64,000 bases of DNA from assembly GCF_004366595.1 (NCBI RefSeq), contig NZ_SORE01000030.1, positions 1-64,000 of the forward strand, given 5' to 3'. Source of the stretch: Paraburkholderia rhizosphaerae. GTDB lineage: Bacteria; Pseudomonadota; Gammaproteobacteria; Burkholderiales; Burkholderiaceae. Position numbers and translations under genes: made by a program. Of this stretch, positions 1 through 8,165 are shown in pieces (the stretch's first letter is position 1; each line of letters begins with the position of its first letter). The notes beneath the pieces are model-generated. The model made no database searches, was not told the DNA's origin, and saw only the letters and a program-made list of their open reading frames with translations.

Positions 1-171
1 GTCGCGGTCGGCATCTCCGGTGCGATCCAGCACCTTGCCGGCATGAAGGACTCGAAGGTGATCGTCGCGATCAACAAGGACGCCGAGGCGCCGATTTTCA
101 GTGTTGCGGATTACGCGCTGGAAGCCGATCTGTTTGCGTCAGTACCGGAACTGGTCAACGCCCTCCCCTAG
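1..171 (+). CDS. etfA: Electron transfer flavoprotein subunit alpha, C-terminal end (partial)
   Basis: Only the last 56 codons are inside the window; the gene begins upstream. The reading frame contains VIVAINKDAEAPIF followed by an acidic, alanine-rich tail (ADYALEADLFASVPEL). This is the hallmark FAD-binding C-terminal segment of ETF alpha. The protein forms a heterodimer with EtfB and passes electrons from acyl-CoA dehydrogenases to ETF:quinone oxidoreductase in the cytoplasm. It ends at a TAG stop and is followed closely by a strong intrinsic terminator, so it is the last gene of its operon. It may serve the acyl-CoA dehydrogenase encoded at 8165-9328, which is an inference. Confidence 0.92.
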   Translation, partial: VAVGISGAIQHLAGMKDSKVIVAINKDAEAPIFSVADYALEADLFASVPELVNALP

Positions 172-197
172 GCCATACTGCTGTCGCAATATCCCAC

Positions 198-243
198 GCC
201 CCGAAGGTTGGACGCAGTTCCAACCTTCGGGGCTTCTTTTTTT
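198..243 (+). terminator. Rho-independent terminator of etfA
   Basis: A perfect 14-bp stem (198-211 pairs with 220-233) with an 8-nt loop is followed by TTCTTTTTTT. It lies 27 bp after the etfA stop codon. This is the cleanest intrinsic terminator in the window. Confidence 0.95.
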
Positions 244-498
244 ATGCTCGAGTAAGACAACACGTCAGTGCCGCGCGCGATCACACCTCGTTAACAGTTT
301 CTGAACGTCTCCAGATATATCAATCCGGTTGATCGCCCCTTTTCTGTTTCGCTTTCTATAATCGTTCGTACTCAACCATGACGAAAGCAAACCATCCATC
401 CATTTTATTTAGCCATCCCAATTTTCATAAAATTTATCAAAGATGTAAAAACAACGACAGGTGAAGTTGTTCAATGTTTGATGTTTCAGGGAGGCACT
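244..498 (+). other. Intergenic region upstream of the 841-aa orphan gene
   Basis: No gene is visible here. The stretch is noticeably AT-richer than its surroundings. It contains TATAAT at 357-362, a possible -10 box, but no convincing -35 at the right spacing. A good Shine-Dalgarno (GGGAGGC, about 488-494) precedes the ATG at 499. The region most likely holds the promoter and a 5' leader of more than 100 nt. Confidence 0.4.
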
Positions 499-3024
499 AT
501 GAAAATCGAATACGACGCTGTCATTGGGTCCGGCGCCGGGCAGTGGTACGGCCAGATAATCGTCTCCGATCTTCGTTATGAAGATGGGAGCGCCGTGCAG
601 GTCAATCAGTATCTGGCCATGACGTTCAATGCGCCGGCCGCCATCAGTGACACCGACATCTACATGTCGTTTGCGCAATCATGGGTAAGTACCGGCGTCT
701 CCGTTCAGTCGGTTCAGATCGACAGCAACCTGTTTTCCATTTCAGCGACGCTCGACTTCGCGCAGTCGCATCTGATGGATGTGAACGACCGCATCACGAT
801 CGGCGTGAACGGCGATCTGACGAAAGATCCGAACGCCTACCTCGGTTCCTTCGTCATTGCGGCGGACGCAGCGCCTGATGTAAGCGGCGCGGCCGCGGTC
901 ACCTGCTCGGCCGCGCCCGACCCGGCACTGTCCGCAGTCGCTCCCATTGTGAAATTTATCCGCGGCAGCGAGATCACGCCAGTGACACTCGAATACGGCG
1001 CGACAGTCAATCAGACGCTCGCGCAAGGTGACTACACCATTCAAGGCGACAACGTCAGTACAGTCGACGAGACGGTGATTGCGCCGCTAGTCATCGCTCC
1101 CGCTGAAATTACCGTGAGCACCAACACCACTGTCCCCGTGAATGTGTCGTTCGGTGCGACGCAACTTTCGAGCGCGCTGGATATCGCGATCGGCGCACTG
1201 ACCGGCCTTGAAACAGAAACGCTGAAGGTCACCCTGGTCGACACGACCAACGACAGCACGCTCGCCGCGTTTACAAGCAGAATCAATACGACCACATCGT
1301 TGCGCCTGCTCCCTGCCAGCGGCACCGCAGAGCTCAGAATCGACGACATCCTGGTCAACAATGTCGACTATAGTTTCCAGCACGTCGACATCGTGCTCGC
1401 GAACCAGCTGCAAACGATCGCGATCACCGATTTACTGGTCGACGCGATACCGATCGACACGACAGGATTCGTCACCGTTCCCGTTCACGTAACCGCCGAT
1501 GCGACCCTGACGCAGCAGATCACGTTACGCCTATCGAGCGGTGCGATGAATTACACCCAGACGATCGACGTCGAAACGCAACTGACCTGTTTCGATGTCC
1601 CCGTCAAACCCGATACCTATACCGTCTCGGCCGAGGCTTTCCTGTTCGGCGGTATGGTGTACACGGTGGATACCCCTGCCGAACTGGTCGTCACCGGTGC
1701 AACTCCCGCACCGCTCGAAGTATCGATCCAGGCATCGGCCAACCTGAACGTGCCGGGGTTTCCTCCGTATCTGTCCTTCGGCGGCTGTGCGGACCTGACG
1801 CCGGGCAATCAGGCCGATTTCGTCAGTGCTCGCGCGTCGTCCGTGTTCAAGTATGCCGGCAACGATGGCGCAGGCGACCCTAACACCTATCTCACCAACG
1901 ACCCCGCGACCACCACCACGATCAACCTCGCACGCAGCATCGAAACGGCGTTGGGCGGGCAGCCGGTGCTGCCGGTGATGATCTCGTACACGTGCAACCT
2001 GTCGCTCGGCAACACGCCCGGCATGCTTGCCAATGCCGATCAGCACGCGCACAGCTTCGCGAATCTGATCCTGACGCTGAACACAGCCAACACGGCAATC
2101 GACGGCGCGCATCCAGTGCCGACCGGGATCATCGTGAACCCGGATTTCATCAGCGCATGCCAGCAAGGCGGGATCTCGGCTAGCTACGCAATGCCCGTGC
2201 GCACGCCGCTCCAGACCGCGTTGGATCACTGGGCGGTCGACGTGCCGATACCGTCCAGCATTACCGAAGATGTGACCGGCTATGTCGCCGCCGTCAACTG
2301 GCTCTTCTATACGGTCGCGCCGAAGATCGTCTTCGGCTGGCAAGTGAATTTGTGGGGCGTGGGCCGATCCGAATGGATCTACGAAGACGCGGACCCGCTC
2401 GATATCGCGCAGCAAACCGCCGCGTATATCGACAATCTGGCGGTGTACCACGGACCATGGCAACCGCACTTCCTCGCAATCGACCGCTACGAAGCCGACG
2501 ATTTCACCCAGCGCGCTTATGTGAACGGCTATTGTTACGGGCCACGCGAATGGGACCGCTATTTCGACTTCTGTCAGGGTCTAAGCCGCGCGCTCAAACT
2601 GCCGGTGATGCCGTGGCAGATTCCCGCGAGCCGCACGCCGAACACAGGCGATCTGGTGAACGCGGACTTCGATAGCCAGCACTGGGGCACCGGCGGCAGT
2701 TGCATCCTCGGTGACCCGGCAATCGGCGCCGACTATCACAACGTGCACCCGGCCATTCTCGCGCTGCAATTTCCTTCTGCGTTCACAGCCGATATGGGCG
2801 CAACGGCCGAAGATATGTTCATCCGCTCGGAGCCGTTCGATATCAGCCGGCCCGTTTACAGCGACTTCCCATTGCGCGGTATTTTCGCCGTGCTGCTCGG
2901 CGGCGGCTCGACGACGGGGATTATCTCGACAGTGGGCAACCCCGAGCCGTGGACGCGCAACAAGCTGAATGCGTACATGGACGATCCGATCCGGTTCGAC
3001 AACGCATCTGGCCGGCGCGGCTAA
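499..3024 (+). CDS. Large orphan protein, beta-rich N-terminus and barrel-like C-terminus, possible glycoside hydrolase
   Basis: I do not recognise this 841-aa protein as a named family. The ATG at 499 is chosen because GGGAGGC lies just upstream; an in-frame ATG at 481 lacks one. The first ~100 residues (WYGQIIVSDLRYEDGSA) resemble a cellulose/chitin-binding-module beta-sandwich. Residues ~140-430 are Thr/Val-rich and look like further Ig-like beta domains. The last ~400 residues alternate hydrophobic strands with Asp/Trp-rich loops (FGWQVNLWG, FLAIDRYEADDF, LPVMPWQIPASR, HWGTGG), as in TIM-barrel sugar hydrolases; D662 and E665 would be candidate acids. There is no N-terminal signal peptide, which is odd for a carbohydrate-active enzyme. 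It stands alone between etfA and a convergent transporter gene. The hydrolase idea is inference. Confidence 0.6.
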   Translation: MKIEYDAVIGSGAGQWYGQIIVSDLRYEDGSAVQVNQYLAMTFNAPAAISDTDIYMSFAQSWVSTGVSVQSVQIDSNLFSISATLDFAQSHLMDVNDRITIGVNGDLTKDPNAYLGSFVIAADAAPDVSGAAAVTCSAAPDPALSAVAPIVKFIRGSEITPVTLEYGATVNQTLAQGDYTIQGDNVSTVDETVIAPLVIAPAEITVSTNTTVPVNVSFGATQLSSALDIAIGALTGLETETLKVTLVDTTNDSTLAAFTSRINTTTSLRLLPASGTAELRIDDILVNNVDYSFQHVDIVLANQLQTIAITDLLVDAIPIDTTGFVTVPVHVTADATLTQQITLRLSSGAMNYTQTIDVETQLTCFDVPVKPDTYTVSAEAFLFGGMVYTVDTPAELVVTGATPAPLEVSIQASANLNVPGFPPYLSFGGCADLTPGNQADFVSARASSVFKYAGNDGAGDPNTYLTNDPATTTTINLARSIETALGGQPVLPVMISYTCNLSLGNTPGMLANADQHAHSFANLILTLNTANTAIDGAHPVPTGIIVNPDFISACQQGGISASYAMPVRTPLQTALDHWAVDVPIPSSITEDVTGYVAAVNWLFYTVAPKIVFGWQVNLWGVGRSEWIYEDADPLDIAQQTAAYIDNLAVYHGPWQPHFLAIDRYEADDFTQRAYVNGYCYGPREWDRYFDFCQGLSRALKLPVMPWQIPASRTPNTGDLVNADFDSQHWGTGGSCILGDPAIGADYHNVHPAILALQFPSAFTADMGATAEDMFIRSEPFDISRPVYSDFPLRGIFAVLLGGGSTTGIISTVGNPEPWTRNKLNAYMDDPIRFDNASGRRG

Positions 3025-3048
3025 CGGGTTCGTCGAACGCTGATGACA

Positions 3049-3087
3049 GGCACTCCAAAGGTCGGTTTAGCCCGATGTCGGAGTGCC
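3049..3087. terminator. Possible bidirectional hairpin between convergent genes
   Basis: GGCACTCC (3049-3056) and GGAGTGCC (3080-3087) form a perfect 8-bp inverted repeat enclosing a second small hairpin (TCGG/CCGA). It lies between the stop codons of the orphan gene and the convergent MFS gene. There is no T-tract on the plus strand, so termination is uncertain. Confidence 0.35.
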
Positions 3088-3128
3088 ATTCACGTTACTC
3101 GCACCATCCGCGTTACTCGCGAGCCGCG

Positions 3129-4526
3129 CTAAACCTGCGTGGACCGATTCACGACCACGCCGACCGCGCCTGTTTCGTCGCCCGGTACGATCTCCGGCGC
3201 AATCGCCTCGAGCGTCTGCTGGCTCGTTTCGATCCGCAACACGAGGATCGCGAGGCTCATCAGTATCAGCACCGCGCTGACCATCGATACGACGCCCGTC
3301 ACACCAAAATGTGTGTACAGCACAATCGCCACGTATGGCGTCGACATCGACGCCGCGCGCCCGCAGGTTCCGGCCACGCCGGTGCCGCGCAGCCGGTGCG
3401 TGGTCGGAAACAGTTCCGGAATGTAGCCGAACAGGCCGAGCGTGCACACGGTGTAGATCGTCGTCACCAGCGCGAAGCCAACCACCGAAATGGCCGCGGG
3501 GTCGCGCATCTGCACATAGATATAACCGAGCACCACCGTCAGCACCGAGAACAGCACCAGCCCGTTGCGCCGCCCAAGCCGGTCCGCAATAAAGTACCCG
3601 ACGATTGCACCCGCCGGCGCGCCGAACGACATCAGCAGCACGAACCCGAGCGACTGCACGATGGTCAAGCCTTCCTTCACGAAGAAGGTCGGCAGCCACG
3701 CGACAAAACCATACAGCGACATATTGATCGCCATACACGTCAACGCGGCAACCAGCGTGCGGCCGATCACGCCGCGCTCGAATAGCGCGGAAAATGGCGC
3801 ACGCGGTGCTTCGTGGTTGAACACGTGCGCAACCGGCGGCAGCTTCCCGACTTTCGCCGCCACCTCGCGCTCGATCGCCGCAACGGTCGCTTCCGCTTCG
3901 TCGAGGCGTCCGACCGTCTCGAGCCAGCGCGGCGACTCCGGCATCCGGTGCCGCAACACCCAGACGATCATCGCGCCGACACCGGCAATCGCGAACATAT
4001 AGCGCCAGCCCAGATGCGGAATCACCCAGTAACCGATCGCGGTCGCGCCGAGCAGACCCGAGTTCGTGATCAGCGCGAGCAGCGAAATCCAGCGGCCACG
4101 CGTACCGGGCGGCACGAACTCGCTCAACGTGCCGGCCGCGACGACCAGCTCCGCACCGAGGCCAATGCCCATCAGCAGACGCAGCAGAATCAGCCAGTAA
4201 ATATTGGGCGCGAACGCCGCGGCAATCGACGCCAGTCCGAAGATCGCGAGATTCGCCTGATACGAATAACGGCGGCCGAAACGGTCGCCGAGATAGCCGG
4301 ACAAGCCAGCGCCGATCATCATGCCGAGAAACGTCGCGGAGATGAAAAACGAGCCGACGTGCAGATCGGTGAACCCGCTCTTCACCATCGCGGCCAATGC
4401 GCCGTTCGCGAGATAGATGTCGAAAGCGTCGAGAAAGGCGCCCGCTCCGATCAGGAACAGGATCTTCCAGTGAAACGACGTAATGGGCAGGCGATCGAGG
4501 CGAGCGCCCGAATTGACGATAGCCAA
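3129..4526 (-). CDS. MFS transporter (metabolite:proton symporter type), last gene of the itaconate-type operon
   Basis: A 465-aa, 12-helix major facilitator. After helix 2 comes the classic loop motif GDRFGRR, repeated in the second half as ADRLGRR. PESPRW at the end of helix 6 and PELFPTTHRLRGTG in the second half are typical of the sugar/aromatic-acid:H+ symporter branch. The reading frame opens with TTG at 4526, preceded by GGAGA 7 nt upstream, so TTG appears to be the true start. It lies 172 nt downstream of the citramalyl-CoA lyase gene on the same strand. By position it probably imports the dicarboxylate the operon degrades; that substrate assignment is inference. Confidence 0.82.
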   Translation of the reverse strand: MAIVNSGARLDRLPITSFHWKILFLIGAGAFLDAFDIYLANGALAAMVKSGFTDLHVGSFFISATFLGMMIGAGLSGYLGDRFGRRYSYQANLAIFGLASIAAAFAPNIYWLILLRLLMGIGLGAELVVAAGTLSEFVPPGTRGRWISLLALITNSGLLGATAIGYWVIPHLGWRYMFAIAGVGAMIVWVLRHRMPESPRWLETVGRLDEAEATVAAIEREVAAKVGKLPPVAHVFNHEAPRAPFSALFERGVIGRTLVAALTCMAINMSLYGFVAWLPTFFVKEGLTIVQSLGFVLLMSFGAPAGAIVGYFIADRLGRRNGLVLFSVLTVVLGYIYVQMRDPAAISVVGFALVTTIYTVCTLGLFGYIPELFPTTHRLRGTGVAGTCGRAASMSTPYVAIVLYTHFGVTGVVSMVSAVLILMSLAILVLRIETSQQTLEAIAPEIVPGDETGAVGVVVNRSTQV

Positions 4527-4698
4527 ATCCGTCTCCGTTTTGTTTGTGTTCGAAACCGTTCGCCGGTGCTTTCCGAGCGAGCACTTGCGTGCACCGAGCG
4601 CACGGCGATGCGGTACTACGATGTTGAAAGAGTGCCGTCAGAGCCGCGGCCACGCAATTTGCTTTTTTCAAACGCGGCATTCAGCAAAACTGAATACG

Positions 4699-5511
4699 TC
4701 AGTCGTTGCGGCGCGGCGTGTCGGCAATGCGCTGCGCCTTCAGAATGACCGGCATATCGACCATCCTGCCGTCGAGCGCGACCGCCGCGCCGCCGCTTTG
4801 CGCGACGGCTTGCAGCACGCGCCTCGCCCAATCATATTCCGCTTCGCTCCATGCATATGCGCGATGCACGGCCGCCAGCTGCTTCGGGTGAATGCACAGC
4901 TTGCCGCCGAAGCCGAGGCGCCGCGCATGGCGTGCGTCCGCTTCGATCGATTGCGCATCGTCAATGACCGTCGATACGCCGTCGACCGGCGCCGCCAGAC
5001 CGGCAAGCCGCGACGCGAGCACGATGCCCGAACGGAACGCGATCAGTTCGTCCTCGTGCGCTTCCATGCCGAGATCGACCTGGAAGTCGAGCGTACCGAA
5101 CATCAGGCGGTCGACCGATTCGGCGCCGCACACTTCATCAAGCCTTGCATAGCCCCGCGCCGATTCGATGATCGGCGAAACCGTGAGCCGCGCATGCGCG
5201 AGCTTGCGAATCGCCGCGATCGACGCGCTGTCTTCGGCCTTCGGCAGCACGATGCCGGCGACGCCAGCATGCGCGGCGAGCGCGGCGATGTCGTCGGCGA
5301 ACCATTCGGTTTGCGCGCCGTTGATGCGCACATAGACCGGCGCCGCGGCATCGAGCCCCGCTAGCACCGCGTCGCGCGCGAGCGCTTTTTCAGCGGGCTG
5401 CACCGCATCTTCGAGATCGAAGATCACCGCATCCGCACCCGCGTTGCGCGCCTTGCTGAAACGTTCGGGCCGGTTGCCCGGCACGAACAGATACGAGCAC
5501 GGCGCGCTCAT
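4699..5511 (-). CDS. ccl: HpcH/HpaI-type CoA ester lyase, probable (S)-citramalyl-CoA lyase
   Basis: A 270-aa member of the citrate lyase beta/malyl-CoA lyase family. Visible motifs are LFVPGNRPERF near the N-terminus, VIFDLEDAV (metal-binding Asp/Glu), VRING, PIIESARG and GKLCIHP. The expected reaction is cleavage of (S)-citramalyl-CoA to acetyl-CoA and pyruvate, the final step of itaconate degradation. The ATG at 5511 is chosen because it overlaps the stop of the upstream MmgE/PrpD gene as ATGA, a sign of translational coupling. Gene order matches the Pseudomonas aeruginosa itaconate cluster as I recall it. Malyl-CoA or beta-methylmalyl-CoA lyase activity is the main alternative. Confidence 0.85.
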   Translation of the reverse strand: MSAPCSYLFVPGNRPERFSKARNAGADAVIFDLEDAVQPAEKALARDAVLAGLDAAAPVYVRINGAQTEWFADDIAALAAHAGVAGIVLPKAEDSASIAAIRKLAHARLTVSPIIESARGYARLDEVCGAESVDRLMFGTLDFQVDLGMEAHEDELIAFRSGIVLASRLAGLAAPVDGVSTVIDDAQSIEADARHARRLGFGGKLCIHPKQLAAVHRAYAWSEAEYDWARRVLQAVAQSGGAAVALDGRMVDMPVILKAQRIADTPRRND

Positions 5512-6926
5512 GCGGCAACCGCCGCTTTGCCGACGACGCCGCCGACGATGCGTCCAACCCGCTCCTGCTCGACAATGCGCCACGCGTCATCGAGCAGAGG
5601 CTCGACCTGCGCGTCGCCGAGCGCGCCGGAAAACTTCACCAGTTGCCTGAGCTTCGTCGAAATCTCATCGCGGGACAGCGTATTGCCCGGGTCGCCCTTC
5701 GGTTCGTCGACACGGCCGTGCAGCACGCGCCCATCGGTCAGGGTCACGCTGACCTTGCCGATCCAGCGCGCCGGATACGCGCGATCGACCTCCTCGTCAT
5801 ACGCCATCTCGACCTTGCCGCGAAACGCGACAACCGGGTCCGCGAGGAAATGCTGCTCAAACTCGTTGACACCCGCATAGCCGTAGTGACTGACCATCGC
5901 GAGCACCGTGCCCATATTGAACTTCGCCTGGTGCACAGTCTGCGGCTTGACGACCGCGCCCAGCACGTCGATCGCGCCCTGATGCACATGTGCGACGACG
6001 CGCTCGATCTCCTGCGGTTTCAGCTTGTTTTTGACAAGCACGTCGAGCAACGCATCCGCAGCCGGATGCGTATGGCGGCACGCGGCGTGATATTTGAACG
6101 ACGTTTCGACGGTCGCCCAGCGTTCGCCAAGCCGATCGACGAGCTTGGCCGGATCGGCATCGCTCGACATACCGGCCGCCATGCCTTTCGCGCCTTCGAG
6201 AATGCGCTTTGCACCCTTGAAGCCATCGGCCGCGAGTTCCGCCGCCATCAGGCCGTTTGCAGCGGCCATCGCGGTATGCAGTTGCTTCGAATCCGCGGCA
6301 TCGCGCAGAAACTCCCAGAGACCGGCCGCTTGCGTACCCGCGGAACCAAACGCGTCAAGCATCGCGGCCGGCGACAGCTTCAACAACCGGCCGGCGGTTG
6401 CCGCCGCCGCAACGGTGCCCGCGGTGCCGGTCGTATGAAACACCTTGTAGTGCGAGCGACCGAGAAATTCGCCGATCCGGATGCCGACTTCGTAGCCCGC
6501 CACCGCTGCGGTAATCATCTCGCGGCCCGATGCGCCGAGTTGCTGCGCGAGCGCCAGTGCAACCGGAAACACGACCGCGGCCGGATGAAATACCGAACCG
6601 TTATGCACGTCGTCCTGTTCGACGAAATGCGACGCCGCACCGTTCACCATCGCCGCGAAAAACGGCGACGTCCGGCTGCCGTCGACCAGCACCTCAGCGG
6701 GACCGTCGTCCGGCCCGGTCACGCGCGCAAAGCGGGCGATGCTTTCGACGGGTCGCGCGCCCTTGCCCGCGAGCGCGGAGCCGAGCCAGTCGACGTACAG
6801 ATTGACGGTGCGATCGACCACTTCACGCGGAATGCGCTCGAATGCCAGATTGGCCGCAAAGGCAGCGAGCACTTCACTCTGGTTGCCTGGGCTGCTTGCA
6901 GTCGCGGCCGCTGGGGTGGAAGTCAT
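5508..6926 (-). CDS. MmgE/PrpD family protein (2-methylcitrate dehydratase/cis-aconitate decarboxylase fold)
   Basis: A 472-aa protein of normal family length. The N-terminal VNLYVDWLGSALAGKGA, the FVEQDDVHNGSVFHPAAVV block and the later YHAACRHTHPAADAL block are family signatures. The family includes 2-methylcitrate dehydratase (PrpD) and cis-aconitate decarboxylase, the enzyme that makes itaconate. The gene lies between the CoA-transferase and CoA-lyase genes, and its stop overlaps the lyase start by 4 bp. A PrpD homologue sits at the same place in the P. aeruginosa itaconate operon, where to my knowledge its job is unsettled. No PrpB/PrpC partners are present, so a methylcitrate-cycle role is unlikely. 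Confidence 0.85.
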   Translation of the reverse strand: MTSTPAAATASSPGNQSEVLAAFAANLAFERIPREVVDRTVNLYVDWLGSALAGKGARPVESIARFARVTGPDDGPAEVLVDGSRTSPFFAAMVNGAASHFVEQDDVHNGSVFHPAAVVFPVALALAQQLGASGREMITAAVAGYEVGIRIGEFLGRSHYKVFHTTGTAGTVAAAATAGRLLKLSPAAMLDAFGSAGTQAAGLWEFLRDAADSKQLHTAMAAANGLMAAELAADGFKGAKRILEGAKGMAAGMSSDADPAKLVDRLGERWATVETSFKYHAACRHTHPAADALLDVLVKNKLKPQEIERVVAHVHQGAIDVLGAVVKPQTVHQAKFNMGTVLAMVSHYGYAGVNEFEQHFLADPVVAFRGKVEMAYDEEVDRAYPARWIGKVSVTLTDGRVLHGRVDEPKGDPGNTLSRDEISTKLRQLVKFSGALGDAQVEPLLDDAWRIVEQERVGRIVGGVVGKAAVAA

Positions 6927-6974
6927 TGTGTGTCTCCGGAGTTCGTTCGGGAATGCCGTTCAGTTCGGCGCGGT

Positions 6975-8165
6975 TCAGATTGCCTTCGCGCTGCGCAGCG
7001 CGGCGATACGCGCGGCGTCGTAGCCCAGTTCGCGCAAGATCGAATCGGTATGCTCGCCAAGCGCGGGCACCGCATCCATGCGCGGCGCGAAATTCTCGCC
7101 AAGCCCCGGCGGCAGCAGCGCGGGCACCTCACCGGCAGGCGTGCGCACCGAACTCCAGCGTTCGCGTGCCTTCAATTGCGGATGCGCCCATACGTCCTGC
7201 ATCGAATTCATTTGCGCGTTCGCAATACCTACGTTGTCGAGCCGTTCGATAACCTGCGCCGCGCTCATGCTGGAGAATGCACGCACGATAATCTCGCGCA
7301 ATGCATCGCGCGCGGCGCTGCGTTTCGAGTTCGATGAGAAGCGTTCGTCCGTCGCAAGTTCCGGCTGACCGAGCACATCGTCGCAAAAGAGCCGCCATTC
7401 GCGCTCGTTTTGCAGGCCCATCATCACGATTCTGCCGTCGCCGGCCATAAACGGACCGTACGGGTAGATCGTCGCGTGCGATGCGCCGGATAGCGCGGGC
7501 GGCGTTTGCCCTTCAAACGCGTAGTACATCGGATAACCCATCCATTCGACCATGCTCTCGAGCATCGATACGTCGATCCGGCAGCCTTTGCCGGTGCGGC
7601 CGCGCATCAGCAGCGCACTGAGGATGTTCGTGTACGCGTACATGCCCGCCGCGATATCCGCGATCGAGCAACCAGCTTTCGCGGGAGCGTCCGGCGAACC
7701 GGTAACGGACAGGAAACCGGCTTCGCTCTGGATCAGCAGGTCATACGCTTTCTTGTCGCGATACGGGCCGTTTTCACCATACCCGGAAATATTGCAGACA
7801 ATCAGCTTCGGATGCTCGGCCGACAACGCGTCGTAGCCCAACCCAAGCCGCTCGGCCGCGCCCGGCGCGAGGTTTTGCACCAGCACATCCGCATCGGCCA
7901 GCAACGCGGCGAGAATGCTCGCCGCGTCCGGGTTCTTCACGTCGAGCGTCAAGCTTTCCTTCGAGCGGTTTGTCCACACGAAGTGTGACGACAGCCCATT
8001 CACGCGCTCGTCGTAGCCGCGCGCAAAATCGCCGGCACCGGGGCGCTCCACCTTGATCACGCGTGCGCCGAGGTCCGCGAGCTGCCGCGTGCAAAACGGC
8101 GCGGCAATCGCATGCTCGAGCGTCACGATCTTGATGCCATCGAGAGGTCGCATGATCGGCTCCAT
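6975..8165 (-). CDS. ict: CaiB/BaiF family III CoA-transferase, probable itaconate CoA-transferase
   Basis: A 396-aa family III CoA-transferase. It opens with MRPLDGIKIVTLEHAIAAP, a typical start, and carries LGARVIKVERPGAGD, CNISGYGENGPY and AGCSIADIAAGMYA. D170 in the last motif aligns with the catalytic aspartate that forms the acyl-enzyme anhydride. The likely role is to activate itaconate with CoA from succinyl-CoA or another donor. The start at 8165 shares one base with the stop of the acyl-CoA dehydrogenase gene (TGATG), so the two are coupled. An internal ATG at 8153 is possible. The itaconate assignment rests on the neighbouring lyase and hydratase. Confidence 0.85.
   Translation of the reverse strand: MEPIMRPLDGIKIVTLEHAIAAPFCTRQLADLGARVIKVERPGAGDFARGYDERVNGLSSHFVWTNRSKESLTLDVKNPDAASILAALLADADVLVQNLAPGAAERLGLGYDALSAEHPKLIVCNISGYGENGPYRDKKAYDLLIQSEAGFLSVTGSPDAPAKAGCSIADIAAGMYAYTNILSALLMRGRTGKGCRIDVSMLESMVEWMGYPMYYAFEGQTPPALSGASHATIYPYGPFMAGDGRIVMMGLQNEREWRLFCDDVLGQPELATDERFSSNSKRSAARDALREIIVRAFSSMSAAQVIERLDNVGIANAQMNSMQDVWAHPQLKARERWSSVRTPAGEVPALLPPGLGENFAPRMDAVPALGEHTDSILRELGYDAARIAALRSAKAI

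Noticed and set aside
4679..4695. ATTCAG-CAAAA-CTGAAT hairpin after the CoA lyase gene as a terminator
   Set aside because: Only a 6-bp AT-rich stem with no T-tract on the transcribed strand; too weak to separate the MFS gene from the operon.
5643..7337. 564-codon plus-strand frame antisense to the MmgE/PrpD and CoA-transferase genes
   Set aside because: Arg/His-rich, no recognisable motif, and fully antisense to two genes with clear family signatures; a result of GC-biased third positions.
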